Position numbers and translations under genes: made by a program. Shown piece by piece: positions 1 to 9,986 of a stretch of 64,000 nt of DNA. The stretch spans positions 1 through 64,000 of the forward strand of contig NZ_BIMD01000029.1 in the NCBI RefSeq assembly GCF_004000905.1, given 5' to 3'. This DNA is from Paenibacillus humicus NBRC 102415 (GTDB lineage Bacteria > Bacillota > Bacilli > Paenibacillales > Paenibacillaceae). The first letter of the stretch is position 1. Every line of letters begins with the position of its first letter. The notes under the pieces are model-generated. The model saw only the letters and a program-made list of their open reading frames with translations, was not told the origin of the DNA and did not search any database.

Positions 1-45
1 TCGGCTTATTCTGCGAGCGAACGGTCCGCAAGCGGAAATAAGCCG
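1..45. repeat. Inverted repeat downstream of the PucR-type gene
   Basis: TCGGCTTATT at 1-10 is mirrored by AATAAGCCGA at about 36-45, enclosing a GC-rich loop. A direct repeat of TCGGCTAA follows at about 52-67. It lies just beyond the stop of the minus-strand regulator and could help end its transcript, but no clean T-run follows. Confidence 0.4.
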
Positions 46-91
46 AAAAAATCGGCTAAGTCGGCTAACTCCGCTCGGGAGGTTTCTATCC

Positions 92-1795
92 TTACGGCCC
101 CAGCCGCCTGCCGAGCGCGGTGCCGTTCTGAAGCTTATAGGCCATCAGCGCGATTTCCAGCCCGACGCGCTTATGCGGCTCCAGAAACGGCTCGCCGATC
201 AGCTCGGTGAGCTTATCCATCCGGTTGTACAGCGTCTGCCGGTGGATGAACAGCCGTTTGGCGGTTTCATGCTTCGAGCCGAAGCATTTGAGATACATGT
301 CGAGCGTCTCCAGCAGCTGCAGGCGGCTCTCCTTCTCCAGGCGCAGGATCGCGCCGAGATGGTCCTGGACGAACCGGTCCAGGAGCTGCGGATCGGGAAT
401 GGCCTTGAGCAGCTGGTACGCGCCGAGGCTGGAATAGAACACGACCGGGCCGAGCTCGGTCACGCTCCGAGCCACCTCCAGCGCCTGGGCCGCTTCGCGG
501 AAGCCGAGCGGGGCATCCAGCAGCCTGCTGCGCGGCTTGCCGGCGGCGGCGCGCAGCGCGAGGCCGTCGAGCTGGTCTTCGCCGAAGCGGCGGATGTCCT
601 CCAGCAGCGACTGCGAGGACGAGAGCAGCCGGTCGGAGGCGGCGGCAGGCGGAGCCTCCAGCGCCAGCAGGAACTGGAGTCCGCCGCTGCGCGCCTGCAC
701 GCTTCCCTTGAGGCTGTACTTGCGGATCAGCGTGCGCAGCAGCACGGCCAGATCCCTCAGCGCGGCTTCGAGGCGGTCTCCGCCATCCTCGGGGGACCGC
801 TCCTCAAGCTCCAGCTGCCCCGGCAGGCTGAGGCAGATGCGGTCCTGCGGGATTCGTCCGGTCAGCCCGATCATAGTGCGGGCCTGATCCTCGCTCGCGA
901 TCCGCCCTTCCTGCAGCTCCGGGATAAGCTGGTCCTGCAGCCGGTTGTCGTGCTCCCGCCGGAATTGGGTGCGGAGCATGAGAGCGGCGATAGCGGAGGC
1001 GGCCGCATCCAGATAAGGAGAGAGCTGCGCGGCAGCCTCCCCGTCATTGTCGGGCAGAGGCGTTCCGACCGCCGCGAGCAGCTGGCCGTAACAGGAAACG
1101 GGCCGCAGGAGCAGGCTGCCTCCGCTGTCCAGCGGCAGCAGAAGCTCGCTTTTCCCGTCGCCGAGAACGCCTTCGCGCTCCAGCCGGCGGAACGGGAAAT
1201 CGGCAAGGCCGGGCGCACCGCCGGAGACAGGAGGCAGCTGCGGGTAATGGCGATCCGCTTCAAGGAGGGAATAAAAGACGATTTGCCGTCCCGTATCCCC
1301 ATGAAGCAGGCGAAGGACGGGCATAATATCGCTGTGCTGGAGCGTCAGCTGCTGCAGGCGGCGGGAGAAGCCCTCCGCAAGGTCCCGATGGGAGCGCTGA
1401 CGGTTGATGATGAGAGAGTGGATGTCTTGGGTGATTTCCGAGAACCGCACCGGATGGTCGAAAACGATGACGGGGAAGCCATGCTGCTCCGCCAGCTCGA
1501 GCACCTCCGCGGGAACCTCTTCGATGCTCGTCCCGAGCTCGAGAATAAGTCCTGCGGCTTCCTGGCGGATAAGCTGGCGCAAATAGTCGAGACGGTCCTG
1601 CTGGGCCTGCTTCAGCCAGAGGCCGGTCGTCAGAATCAGGTCGTCCCGGCTGATGAACGGGGCTACCTGCACGATTTCGATGACATGCACCCAGCCGACG
1701 CGCTTGCCGAGGCCTACCTGGCCGGCGGCGAGCCGGGCATGGGCGAACAAGGGACGCTGAAGCACGTCCCGGACATGCAGATCGGTTGTTTTCAC
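92..1795 (-). CDS. adeR: PucR-family transcriptional regulator (AdeR-like)
   Basis: A 567-residue PucR-type activator. The N-terminal 120 residues form the PucR ligand-sensing domain (VRDVLQRPLF near the start), the middle carries the GGDEF-like linker typical of the family, and residues about 495-555 form the C-terminal helix-turn-helix (ETAKRLFIHRQTLYNRM). The start is GTG at 1795, with GAAAGGTG about 10 nt upstream. It diverges from alanine dehydrogenase with about 190 nt between. In B. subtilis the PucR protein AdeR activates ald, so the same job is inferred here from family and position. The alanine-responsive role is not shown by the sequence itself. Confidence 0.85.
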   Translation of the reverse strand: MKTTDLHVRDVLQRPLFAHARLAAGQVGLGKRVGWVHVIEIVQVAPFISRDDLILTTGLWLKQAQQDRLDYLRQLIRQEAAGLILELGTSIEEVPAEVLELAEQHGFPVIVFDHPVRFSEITQDIHSLIINRQRSHRDLAEGFSRRLQQLTLQHSDIMPVLRLLHGDTGRQIVFYSLLEADRHYPQLPPVSGGAPGLADFPFRRLEREGVLGDGKSELLLPLDSGGSLLLRPVSCYGQLLAAVGTPLPDNDGEAAAQLSPYLDAAASAIAALMLRTQFRREHDNRLQDQLIPELQEGRIASEDQARTMIGLTGRIPQDRICLSLPGQLELEERSPEDGGDRLEAALRDLAVLLRTLIRKYSLKGSVQARSGGLQFLLALEAPPAAASDRLLSSSQSLLEDIRRFGEDQLDGLALRAAAGKPRSRLLDAPLGFREAAQALEVARSVTELGPVVFYSSLGAYQLLKAIPDPQLLDRFVQDHLGAILRLEKESRLQLLETLDMYLKCFGSKHETAKRLFIHRQTLYNRMDKLTELIGEPFLEPHKRVGLEIALMAYKLQNGTALGRRLGP

Positions 1796-1985
1796 TCGCT
1801 AAGACACCTTTCCGGGCAATCGCGACATGCCGACGGCGGCAAAGCTGCCAGAACCGTGTGAGCAATCGGCAAGAAGTCGAGCCCAAGGAGAGAAAATATC
1901 GACAACGTGTAAGATGCCAGACTTGGCCCCTTCCCGTATCATGACGGTAGAAGGCAATATCCATTATAGACGAGGTGGCTGTCCC

Positions 1986-3101
1986 ATGAAAATCGGAATT
2001 CCAAAGGAAATCAAAAACAACGAGAACCGCGTCGCCTTGACGCCGATGGGAGCCGTTGAATTCGTGCGCGCGGGGCATACGGTGCTGGTCGAGCGCTCCG
2101 CCGGAGCCGAAAGCGGATTCGAGGACTCCCAGTACGAAGCCGCAGGCGCGGTCATCGTGGCGGAAGCAGCCGATGTATGGGGCAAAAGCGACATGGTCAT
2201 GAAGGTCAAGGAGCCGCTTTCCTCCGAGTACGGCTACTTCCGCGAAGGCCTCATCCTGTTCGCTTACCTCCACCTCGCGGCCGAGCCGCTCCTTGCCGAA
2301 GCGCTCCGCGAATCCAGCGTTACCGCCATCGCCTACGAGACGATCCGAGTGAACGGTGCGCTGCCGCTGCTCGCTCCGATGAGCGAAGTAGCCGGCCGCA
2401 TGTCGGTGCAGGTCGGCGCTCAGATGCTGGAGCGCGCACGCGGCGGCAAAGGGATTCTGCTCGCCGGAGTGACCGGCGTCAAGCGCGGCAAGGTGGCCGT
2501 CATCGGCGGCGGCATCGCCGGCACGAACGCGGCTCAGATCGCAGTCGGCCTCGGCGCGGACGTGACCGTGCTCGACACCAATACGAACCGCCTGCGCGAG
2601 CTCGCGCTCATTTTCGGCAACCAGCTGCAGACGCTGCAGTCCACCTCGCACAACATCGCCGAAGCGGTTCGCGAAGCGGATCTCGTCATTTCCACGGTGC
2701 TGATCCCGGGCGGCAAGGCGCCGAAGCTCGTCACGGAGGAAATGGTCCGCTCGATGCAGAAGGGCTCCGTCATCGTCGACGTGGCCATCGACCAAGGCGG
2801 CAGCGTGGAGACGATCGACCGCATCACGACGCATGACGATCCGGTGTTCGAGAAGCACGGCGTCCTGCATTATGCGGTCGCCAACATCCCGGGAGCGGTG
2901 CCGTACACGTCCACGCTCGCCCTGACGAACGCCACGCTGCCGTTCGCGCTCCAGATCGCCCGGTCCGGAGCCCAGGACGCCATCCGCGCATCCCAGCCGA
3001 TCCGCGAAGGCGTCAACACGATGGGCGGCCATGTCACCTACGAGGCGGTCGCCCGCGATCTCGGCTATGCGTACAAAGCACCCGAAGAGCTGATCGGCTG
3101 A
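1986..3101 (+). CDS. ald: Alanine dehydrogenase
   Basis: NAD-dependent alanine dehydrogenase, interconverting L-alanine and pyruvate plus ammonia in the cytoplasm. The 371-residue length is normal for the family. The N-terminus [18 protein letters not shown] is diagnostic, and the nucleotide-binding loop [11 protein letters not shown] lies near residue 170. An in-frame upstream extension exists, but ATG 1986 is preceded by GAGGTGG at the right distance and matches the usual family start. The gene is divergent from the PucR-type regulator and is followed directly by an intrinsic terminator, so it is probably monocistronic. In spore formers this enzyme supports growth on alanine and sporulation. 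Confidence 0.97.
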   Translation: MKIGIPKEIKNNENRVALTPMGAVEFVRAGHTVLVERSAGAESGFEDSQYEAAGAVIVAEAADVWGKSDMVMKVKEPLSSEYGYFREGLILFAYLHLAAEPLLAEALRESSVTAIAYETIRVNGALPLLAPMSEVAGRMSVQVGAQMLERARGGKGILLAGVTGVKRGKVAVIGGGIAGTNAAQIAVGLGADVTVLDTNTNRLRELALIFGNQLQTLQSTSHNIAEAVREADLVISTVLIPGGKAPKLVTEEMVRSMQKGSVIVDVAIDQGGSVETIDRITTHDDPVFEKHGVLHYAVANIPGAVPYTSTLALTNATLPFALQIARSGAQDAIRASQPIREGVNTMGGHVTYEAVARDLGYAYKAPEELIG

Positions 3102-3120
3102 CCGTCGATCCACAGATGCG

Positions 3121-3157
3121 AAAATCCCCGAACCGGACGGTTCGGGGATTTTTTTAT
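3121..3157. terminator. Intrinsic terminator after ald
   Basis: A 13-bp perfect stem (AATCCCCGAACCG / CGGTTCGGGGATT) with a GA loop is followed by seven T on the plus strand. The A-run on the left also gives T residues on the minus strand, so it may serve both ald and the minus-strand gene ending at 3279. Confidence 0.93.
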
Positions 3158-3278
3158 TTAGTTGAACGCAAACCCAGCTGCCGGCAGCGCTGCCCATAGC
3201 GGATAAGAACGGACCCGCGAGCCTGATCGCATGAGGACTCCGGGAGTTCCTCTCCTGCGGATGGCGGCGAGTACTGCG

Positions 3279-3932
3279 TCAATCGCCGGAGGGAAGATGC
3301 GGAATGACGATCTCCTGAACGGGTGCGGGCTGATCCAGCGTGGAATCGGAAGGCTTGGAGCTGATGAATACCCTCATGTCATCCGCGGCTCCCTGCAGAG
3401 ACTCGTCGCGCATTGGGATGGAGCGGAATCCGTCCGGCGAGGCGGCGGCAGAGGAAGCGGACAGGGAGCCATAGACCTGGAATATGCTTTCCACCCGCGA
3501 GCGGCGGCTTTCCTCGACGGACACGAAGACGAGCAGGCGGTTGTTCTCCAGGAGAGCCCGGTACGCTTCCGCATCCTGCTCGGGGATGCCGAGACCGACC
3601 AGGCCTCCGACGACGCTGCCCGCTCCTCCGCCGACGGCGGCTCCAGCGAGCACGGTGGCGATAGGGCCGGCGGCCAGCAGCGGGCCTATGCCCGGTATGA
3701 AGAGAAGCCCGGCTGTGGCCAGAATGCCGGCTGCGCCTCCGAGCACGATTCCCGCGGCGGCTCCGGCGGCCAGCCCTTCGGTTCCGTTCGTGCCGGACAC
3801 GCCTTCGTATTCCTCGCTTCCCCGGCGCAGGACGGAAATGTCCTCTTTGGAGCAGCCTGCGGCTTTGAGCTCCTCAATGACGGCAATGGCATCCTTCTCG
3901 GAGTTGAAGATTCCTGCAATCGGCGTTGTCAT
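3279..3932 (-). CDS. YflT/general-stress-type protein with glycine-rich hydrophobic core
   Basis: A 217-residue protein. Residues 1-45 (TTPIAGIFNSEKDAIAVIEEL) match the heat-induced stress protein YflT/GsiB-17M type fold, in which a ferredoxin-like module sees pairs of Asp and Glu. Residues about 50-115 are a Gly/Ala-rich hydrophobic segment with glycine-zipper spacing, suggesting membrane insertion or oligomerisation. The tail is polar. ATG 3932 was chosen because GAGGAGGAG lies 6-8 nt upstream; longer upstream frames lack such a site. It is a single gene between two terminators. Its molecular function is unknown; a stress role is inferred from the family only. Confidence 0.75.
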   Translation of the reverse strand: MTTPIAGIFNSEKDAIAVIEELKAAGCSKEDISVLRRGSEEYEGVSGTNGTEGLAAGAAAGIVLGGAAGILATAGLLFIPGIGPLLAAGPIATVLAGAAVGGGAGSVVGGLVGLGIPEQDAEAYRALLENNRLLVFVSVEESRRSRVESIFQVYGSLSASSAAASPDGFRSIPMRDESLQGAADDMRVFISSKPSDSTLDQPAPVQEIVIPHLPSGD

Positions 3933-4068
3933 GGTGTTTCTCCTCCTCTTCGTTTTTGGGTCGGCGTATGGCGCTTCAGCTGAATACTCGTAGATACACG
4001 GCTTCGGCTGGAGGGGAAACAGGGCGGACAAGCAGGGTCCGAGATTTATTTTTAGAACGTCCCGCCGG

Positions 4069-4099
4069 AAAAAAAAGAAGCCCCCGTAAAAACGGAGGC
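4069..4099 (-). terminator. Minus-strand terminator downstream of aspA
   Basis: On the minus strand GCCTCCGT-TTTT-ACGGGGGC forms an 8-bp stem with one mismatch, followed by TTCTTTTTTTT. It lies about 225 nt beyond the aspA stop. Confidence 0.7.
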
Positions 4100-4271
4100 C
4101 GCTGAAAAAGTTGTCGCTGCGTTCGCGGATCATTCTTCCGATCGCTGTTGTCCCCGTATTTCTCCGATTCTTGCCATTTTTGCGGTCGAAATGCAGTGAC
4201 AAAGGTCACCACATCGTTGCTCCGGAACGATTCCGCGCCTTTCGCTTGTTTTTCAGCGGCCTCCAAAAACA

Positions 4272-4324
4272 GGGGCATCCATAAGTCCGCTATACCCCGC
4301 AAAACGGGGGTTCATAAGTCCGCT
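4272..4324. repeat. Short direct repeat with small hairpin
   Basis: CATAAGTCCGCT occurs twice, at about 4280 and 4312, separated by the hairpin CCCCG-CAAAA-CGGGG. It lies immediately after the aspA stop codon. The hairpin has no T-run, so it is more likely a repeat element than the terminator. Confidence 0.5.
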
Positions 4325-5743
4325 CTATTTGGCGTCGTCCAGCAGCCGCTCGCCGGAAATGCCGGGAGAGGTCATCTGGTACGGATTCAGAATTTCGGTG
4401 ATCTCCTCCGGGGTCAGCAGTCCGCGCTCCAGAATCAGATCGCGGATGGACAAGCCGGTGCGGAGCGCCTCCTTGACGAGCTGCGCCGCGACCTCATAGC
4501 CCAGATGCGGGTTGAGGGCGGTCACGATGCCGAAGGAGTTGTTGACGTACGTCTCGCAGCGCTCGCGGTTCGCTTCCATGCCCTCGACGGCGTATTTCAG
4601 GAAGACGTCGACGCCGTTGCGCAGAATTTTTAGCGATTGCAGCAGGTTGAAGGCGATGACCGGGCCCATGACGTTCAGCTCGAACTGTCCGGCCTCGCAT
4701 GCCATGCAGATCGTATGGTCGTTGCCCATCACCTGGAAGGCGACCTGGTTGACGACCTCGGCCATGACCGGGTTTACCTTGCCCGGCATGATGGAGGAGC
4801 CAGGCTGGCGCGGCGGGAGCATGAGCTCGGCGAGGCCGACGCGAGGACCGGATGCCATCAGGCGGATGTCGTTGCAGATCTTGGACAGATTGACCGAGCA
4901 TACCTTCAGCGCGGCCGACAGCTCCGTGTAGCCGTCGCTGTTCTGGGTCGCGTCCACAAGATCCTCCGCCGCCTGGATCGGCAAGCCAAGCTGCTCCTGC
5001 AGATGGCGGATGACCGACTCGATGTATTCCGGCTTTGCATTGAGGCCGGTTCCGACGGCGGTCGCTCCCATGTTGACGGTGAGGATGTTGTCGGCCGAAC
5101 GCTTGATGCGGGCGATGTCGCGCGCCAGGACGGCCGCGTAGGCGCCGAATTCCTGTCCCATCCGGATCGGCACCGCGTCCTGCAGATGGGTCCGGCCCAT
5201 TTTGATGACGTCGTCGAACTGCACCTTCTTGTCCATGAACCCCGCATGGAGCGCTGTCAAAGCGGTCAGCAGGCTCTTGGTGAGTCCGAATGCCGCGATC
5301 TTGAGCGCGGTCGGAATCGCGTCGTTGGTCGATTGCGACATATTGACGTGGTTGTTCGGATTGCAGTGGAAATAATCGCCCTTCGGATAGCCGAGAATTT
5401 CCAGCGCCCGGTTGGCGAGAACCTCGTTCATGTTCATATTGATCGAAGTGCCTGCGCCGCCCTGGATGGAGTCGACGAGGAACTGGTCCGCGTATTTGCC
5501 GTCGATGATATCTTCCGATGCCTTGACGATAGCCTGGCCTACGGCAGGCTGCAGCAGGTGCACGTCCATATTGGCCCTGGCCGCCGCTTTCTTCACGTGA
5601 GCGAGAGCCGTCAGCAGCTCATGATGGATCGGCACGCCGGTGATCGGGAAATTCTCGACCGCCCGTAAGGTCTGGATTCCGTAGTAAGCGCTTTCGGGAA
5701 CCTGTTTCTCCCCTAGAAAATCATGCTCGAGCCTGAAAGCCAT
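4325..5743 (-). CDS. aspA: Aspartate ammonia-lyase
   Basis: Aspartase of the fumarase/aspartase superfamily, deaminating L-aspartate to fumarate and ammonia. It is 472 residues long, the normal size. The superfamily signature [11 protein letters not shown] is present near residue 320, and the N-terminus [19 protein letters not shown] is typical of bacterial aspartases. ATG 5743 is preferred because AGAAGG sits about 9 nt upstream; an ATG at 5752 would overlap that site. It stands alone on the minus strand and diverges from rocD. With ald and rocD next door it forms a run of amino-acid-degrading genes feeding central metabolism. Confidence 0.96.
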   Translation of the reverse strand: MAFRLEHDFLGEKQVPESAYYGIQTLRAVENFPITGVPIHHELLTALAHVKKAAARANMDVHLLQPAVGQAIVKASEDIIDGKYADQFLVDSIQGGAGTSINMNMNEVLANRALEILGYPKGDYFHCNPNNHVNMSQSTNDAIPTALKIAAFGLTKSLLTALTALHAGFMDKKVQFDDVIKMGRTHLQDAVPIRMGQEFGAYAAVLARDIARIKRSADNILTVNMGATAVGTGLNAKPEYIESVIRHLQEQLGLPIQAAEDLVDATQNSDGYTELSAALKVCSVNLSKICNDIRLMASGPRVGLAELMLPPRQPGSSIMPGKVNPVMAEVVNQVAFQVMGNDHTICMACEAGQFELNVMGPVIAFNLLQSLKILRNGVDVFLKYAVEGMEANRERCETYVNNSFGIVTALNPHLGYEVAAQLVKEALRTGLSIRDLILERGLLTPEEITEILNPYQMTSPGISGERLLDDAK

Positions 5744-5886
5744 TGTTCTCATCCCTTCTTGGATCCCTGTCCCAATCAATTGTAGTGTTTCCTGGCACGC
5801 TCCTATCATACCGCATTCTACATGGTTCGGGTATGCCCCCTCGCGGACGAAGCATAGAATGGAACAAAAGGAGGCGACGGCACATC

Positions 5887-7098
5887 ATGAGTCCAACCGG
5901 CAACCATCCCGTCACCGATTCTGTCATCCGCCAAACGGAAGCTTACGGGGCGCGCAACTACCATCCTCTGCCCATCGTCATCAGCCGGGCGGAAGGCGTC
6001 TGGGTCGAGGATCCGGCAGGCAGCAGGTACATGGATATGCTGAGCGCCTACTCGGCTCTCAACCAGGGGCATCGGCATCCCGCCATCGTCCAGGCGCTCA
6101 AGGACCAGGCCGACCGCGTGACGCTGACCTCGAGAGCGTTTCATCACGACAAGCTCGGAGAGTTCTACGAGAAGCTGGCTTCTTATAGCGGCAAAGGCAT
6201 GATTCTGCCCATGAATACAGGGGCAGAGGCAGTGGAAACCGCCGTCAAGGCAGCGAGACGCTGGGCCTACGACGTCAAGGGCGTGCCCGACGGGCTCGCG
6301 GAAATCATCGTCTGCGAGGGCAATTTCCACGGGCGCACGGTCACGGCCACCTCCTTCTCCTCCAGCGAGGAATACAGGCGCGGCTTCGGACCGTTCACGC
6401 CGGGCTTCCGGGTCATCCCTTACGGCGACCTGCCCGCTCTCGAAGCCGCTGTAACGGAACATACAGCCGCATTCCTCGTGGAGCCGATCCAGGGAGAAGC
6501 CGGAATCGTCATTCCGCCGAACGGCTATCTCCGAAAGGCCGCCGAGCTCTGCCGCGCCAGCAGCGTCCTCTTCGTCGCCGATGAAATCCAGACCGGCTTC
6601 GGGCGCACGGGCCGGCGCTTCGCCTGCGACTGGGAAGGCGTGGAGCCGGACGCCTATCTGCTCGGCAAAGCGCTCGGAGGCGGCGTCTTCCCCGTCTCGG
6701 CTGTCGCGGCGGATGCCGGGCTGCTCGGCGTGTTCGAGCCGGGCTCGCACGGCTCGACCTTCGGCGGCAACCCGCTGGCGGCCGCAGTCGGAATTGCCGC
6801 GCTCGAGGTGACGCAAGGGGAGCGGCTGGCGGAGCGCTCCGACGAGCTGGGAGCTTACGCTGCGGGACGCCTGGCCCGGCTGGCCAGCCCGCTCGTGCGG
6901 GAGGTGAGGGGCAGAGGCCTCTTTATCGGCATCGAGCTGTTCACGGAAGCCAGGCCGTATTGCGAGAGGCTGATGGAGCTGGGCCTGCTGTGCAAGGAAA
7001 CGCATGAGCGGACGATCCGGCTGGCGCCGCCGCTGACGATAACCCGGCAAGAGCTCGATTGGGCGCTGGAGCGGCTGGAGCTCGTTCTGACCCCTTGA
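5887..7098 (+). CDS. rocD: Ornithine aminotransferase
   Basis: Class III PLP-dependent ornithine:2-oxo-acid aminotransferase, making glutamate semialdehyde in arginine and ornithine breakdown. It is 403 residues long. Recognisable blocks are [10 protein letters not shown] near the N-terminus, [13 protein letters not shown], the PLP aspartate in [14 protein letters not shown], and the Schiff-base lysine in [18 protein letters not shown] 5887 follows AAAGGAGGCGA by the expected distance; upstream in-frame sequence lacks such a site. No other roc genes flank it. It ends at a strong hairpin shared with the convergent gene. Confidence 0.95.
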   Translation: MSPTGNHPVTDSVIRQTEAYGARNYHPLPIVISRAEGVWVEDPAGSRYMDMLSAYSALNQGHRHPAIVQALKDQADRVTLTSRAFHHDKLGEFYEKLASYSGKGMILPMNTGAEAVETAVKAARRWAYDVKGVPDGLAEIIVCEGNFHGRTVTATSFSSSEEYRRGFGPFTPGFRVIPYGDLPALEAAVTEHTAAFLVEPIQGEAGIVIPPNGYLRKAAELCRASSVLFVADEIQTGFGRTGRRFACDWEGVEPDAYLLGKALGGGVFPVSAVAADAGLLGVFEPGSHGSTFGGNPLAAAVGIAALEVTQGERLAERSDELGAYAAGRLARLASPLVREVRGRGLFIGIELFTEARPYCERLMELGLLCKETHERTIRLAPPLTITRQELDWALERLELVLTP

Positions 7099-7144
7099 GC
7101 TCACGTCCGGATTGCGACGGCCTATAACGACGCCTTTAACGAAG

Positions 7145-7200
7145 CAGCAGCCGTCCCTCGGCCGCATCTTGTGCGGGAGAGGGACGGCTGCTGTATTGTT
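7145..7200. terminator. Bidirectional hairpin between rocD and the GNAT gene
   Basis: A perfect 15-bp stem (CAGCAGCCGTCCCTC / GAGGGACGGCTGCTG) encloses a loop of about 19 nt and is followed by TATTGTT. It separates two convergent genes. The T tail is weak, but the stem is very stable. Confidence 0.75.
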
Positions 7201-7205
7201 CGGAC

Positions 7206-8492
7206 TTAAATATAGCTCAAGCCTGCCGTGTAAGGGAACGGAATCGGGAAATAAGGCCTCAGCATCCGAGCCTGCTCTTGGGTAAAAGGGAGCCTTGGAC
7301 CGCTCGCCGGATCCGCCGGGGTCTGGACGGCGACCGCCGTCTCGGCGGAGGCATCCGCCCCGGAACGGCTGGTGGACCGGGTAGACCCGGCATCCGCTTC
7401 CGGAGCGGCACCTTGCCGGACGAAAGCGTCGGGACCGTCGTCCAGCTCGGCATCGGGCCCGTCGAACAGCAGCGCCGTCCACTCGCGCATGGAGAGCGGG
7501 ATCTCGTCTTCTCCGAGCCGGAGCGCGAATTCGCCGCTGGGGCTGCGGACAGGCTCCATTACGGAAGGGGCGGCCAGCCCGTTTTTCCGCCTGCCTTCCA
7601 GATAGGGGCTCAGCTGCCGCCACAGCAAGGGGAGGTCGATGATTTTCACCGTCCCTTGGTTATGGCTCCCGGAATACAGGCTGCCTTGCAGCAGCAGCTG
7701 CATCTGCGTTTCGTGGGAGCCGACGAACAGCAGCAGGGAGGGAAGCCTCATCTCCTGCATGGCGGCCCTCATCGCGGCCAGCGCCTTGAAGTCGTCCCCG
7801 CCCCATTCCACGACGAAAGGCTCCATGTCCGAGCCGGCGGGGATAGGCCCGGAAGCGATGACGGCGTATGCGGCCAGCTCTCCGTCCTCCTCCAGGACAA
7901 AGGAACTGTGCGTGAAATCGTACATGCTCGCCACTGCCGCGCTCCGGAGCTGACCGGCCAGCTCCGCGACGCTGCGCCGGTAGGCGGCGGGCTTGGCGTT
8001 GGAAAGCGAGTGGAGACGGAACCAGTCGGAGGGCCGCAGAAGTCTCGCTCTCGGATCTGCTTGCGGCTGGACGCCGGCTTCGAGCCGGTAGCGGCGCATC
8101 GAGCCGAAGGCGTGGCAGCCGTTGCGGCGGTATAGGGAGCGCGTGCCGGAGATCAGCATAAGCGAGGCTCCGATGGCTTCGGCTTGATGGAACGCTTCGC
8201 CGAGCAGCACGCTGGCATGGCCTTGCCCGCGATAATCGGGATGGGTGCATACCGATCCGAGCGCGCAGGCGTCGAGCACGGCGTCCCCGACGGCGATCTG
8301 CTGCGGCACGAAGCCGATGAAGGAAACGACTCTCCCTTCCTCGATCACGCCGAGGGACAGGCCCAGAGCCGGGTCGAATATAGCGGGGAACGATTCCCCC
8401 ATCGAGCGCTGGCCGGGATCCCGGAAGACGAGATCGGCGAGCTTGACTGCCTCGGCGAGCTCCAGCTTGTCCAGATGCTTCAGCTGCTTCAT
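7206..8492 (-). CDS. GNAT-family acetyltransferase with long C-terminal extension
   Basis: A 428-residue protein. Residues about 10-130 form a GNAT acetyltransferase domain whose acetyl-CoA loop reads VCTHPDYRGQGHASVLL (residues 81-97). The remaining 300 residues include a second GNAT-like or sterol-carrier-like half, as in multi-domain acetyltransferases, and an Ala/Ser/Asp-rich stretch near residues 350-400. The acceptor substrate cannot be read from the sequence. ATG 8492 has GGAAGGAAG upstream; the longer frame to 8612 has no better site. It is convergent with rocD. Confidence 0.8.
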   Translation of the reverse strand: MKQLKHLDKLELAEAVKLADLVFRDPGQRSMGESFPAIFDPALGLSLGVIEEGRVVSFIGFVPQQIAVGDAVLDACALGSVCTHPDYRGQGHASVLLGEAFHQAEAIGASLMLISGTRSLYRRNGCHAFGSMRRYRLEAGVQPQADPRARLLRPSDWFRLHSLSNAKPAAYRRSVAELAGQLRSAAVASMYDFTHSSFVLEEDGELAAYAVIASGPIPAGSDMEPFVVEWGGDDFKALAAMRAAMQEMRLPSLLLFVGSHETQMQLLLQGSLYSGSHNQGTVKIIDLPLLWRQLSPYLEGRRKNGLAAPSVMEPVRSPSGEFALRLGEDEIPLSMREWTALLFDGPDAELDDGPDAFVRQGAAPEADAGSTRSTSRSGADASAETAVAVQTPADPASGPRLPFTQEQARMLRPYFPIPFPYTAGLSYI

Positions 8493-8709
8493 ATGGAGCA
8501 CTTCCTTCCGCAGGTGGATTTCCAGGCTGTGCCGGACGATCGGCTCCCGTCCTGTCCCGTCAGGGCCGATCGCCCCAGGGACAGGAAGGTGCGGATTCGA
8601 GCCCTTCAACACCCTTTTAAACGCATCCGGCGCACTCTAAAGCCGAAAGGTGCTTGCTGTCTTTTTATACCATGCCTTTTGCCGCGCCGGCAAATGCGCC
8701 ATGCCCATG

Positions 8710-8742
8710 AAAAAAAACGGCAGGCCTGGCAGGCCTGCCGTT
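8710..8742 (-). terminator. Terminator of khtTU
   Basis: On the minus strand AACGGCAGGCCTG / CAGGCCTGCCGTT forms a long stem followed by eight T. It sits about 10 nt after the khtU stop. Confidence 0.92.
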
Positions 8743-8751
8743 CAAAACCGG

Positions 8752-9984
8752 TCAAGAAGGCTGCTGAGCGCGTTGCTGCTTGCGGCGCTCCGCTCTTGAT
8801 GTGAAGCGGAAGATCGGATCCAGCACCGCGTACACGCGCTTGCTCTCCTTGGTGAACAGCGGTCCCAGGATAGCCAGGATCAGGACGTAAAGCGCGGCGA
8901 ACGGCTGGATGATGCCCGACAGGCCGCCGGCTATGGCCAGGTTGGCCATGATGATCGAGAACTCTCCGCGCGCCACGATCGTCAGTCCGATCTTGGCCGA
9001 TGCGTACGGCGGCATCCCGGCGCTGCGGCCGGCCAGCATGCCCGCGGCGAAGTTGCCCGCCAGCGTCAGGGCGACGGCGATCAGAGCCATCCAGACGGCT
9101 CCGCCAAGGGCGGTCGGGTCGATGGTGAGGCCGAAGCCGAAGAAGAACAGAGCGCCGAAGAAATCGCGGAACGGCAGGATCAGCTTCTCGATTCGATGCG
9201 CATGCTTCGTTTCCGCGAGCACGAGCCCTACGAGCAGGGCGCCGATCGCTTCCGCGACATGGATCGTTTCGGCGAAGCCGGCAATGATGAACAGCGCCGC
9301 GAAGACGACGAGCAGGAACAGCTCGTTGGAGCGGATGTCCAGCCATTTGTTCAGCAGCGGAACGATTTTGCGGCCGACGAACAGCACGCCGAGCATGAAG
9401 AACAAGGCGATGAGCGCCGACAGGATTACGCCTCCCACCGAAGAGGAGGAGCTGAGCACGAGGCCGGAGACGATGGAGATATAGACAGCCAGGAAAACGT
9501 CCTCGAACATGATGATGCCGAGAATCATCTCCGTCTCCGGGTTGGCCGTCCGCTTGAGATCGACCAGAACCTTGGCGACGATGGCGCTTGAGGAAATGGT
9601 CGTGATTCCCGCAATGATCAGCACCTCGGCAAGCGGAAGGCCGGTGAGGAAGCCGAACAGCAGGCCGACGGTGAAGTTGATGCCGATGTAGATGCTTCCG
9701 CCCACGGCGATCGACTTGCCGGATTTGAGCAGCCTTCCGACCGAGAATTCGAGTCCAAGGTACAGCAGCAGGAAGAGGACGCCGATGCGGCCGAAGAAGT
9801 CGATCAGCTCGGCGCTGTGGATGAAGCGGAGATCGAAGTGGCCCCAGTGGAAGGCGTGCGGTCCTACAGCCATGCCGATCAGGATATAAAAAGGAATGAC
9901 CGAAAATTTAAGCCAGGAGGACAGGATGCCCGCCATGGCGACAAGAGCGATCGCCAAGCCGATTTCCAGTACGATATGCTCCAT
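8752..9984 (-). CDS. khtU: CPA2-type potassium/proton antiporter KhtU
   Basis: A 410-residue membrane protein of the monovalent cation:proton antiporter-2 family with about 12 hydrophobic segments, exporting K+ in exchange for protons at the cell membrane. Family hallmarks include the early helix ILIGMAVGPHAFHWG and the glycine-rich LGLEFSVGRLLKSGK. It lies directly after khtT; the khtT TGA overlaps a possible GTG start at 9990, while ATG 9984 gives the usual MEHIVLEIG N-terminus. Either start would be translationally coupled. The C-terminus is short, with no fused NAD-binding domain, consistent with regulation by the separate KhtT protein. Confidence 0.9.
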   Translation of the reverse strand: MEHIVLEIGLAIALVAMAGILSSWLKFSVIPFYILIGMAVGPHAFHWGHFDLRFIHSAELIDFFGRIGVLFLLLYLGLEFSVGRLLKSGKSIAVGGSIYIGINFTVGLLFGFLTGLPLAEVLIIAGITTISSSAIVAKVLVDLKRTANPETEMILGIIMFEDVFLAVYISIVSGLVLSSSSSVGGVILSALIALFFMLGVLFVGRKIVPLLNKWLDIRSNELFLLVVFAALFIIAGFAETIHVAEAIGALLVGLVLAETKHAHRIEKLILPFRDFFGALFFFGFGLTIDPTALGGAVWMALIAVALTLAGNFAAGMLAGRSAGMPPYASAKIGLTIVARGEFSIIMANLAIAGGLSGIIQPFAALYVLILAILGPLFTKESKRVYAVLDPIFRFTSRAERRKQQRAQQPS

Positions 9985-9986
9985 GG

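Noticed and set aside
173..1861. Long plus-strand open frame opposite the PucR-type gene
   Set aside because: It is a high-GC shadow of the regulator on the other strand; the product is Gln/Arg-rich without any family pattern, and the real protein on the minus strand is unmistakable.
1260..3197. Very long minus-strand frame crossing ald and the PucR-type gene
   Set aside because: It runs antisense to ald and through the divergent promoter region; its composition is that of a GC-skewed shadow frame.
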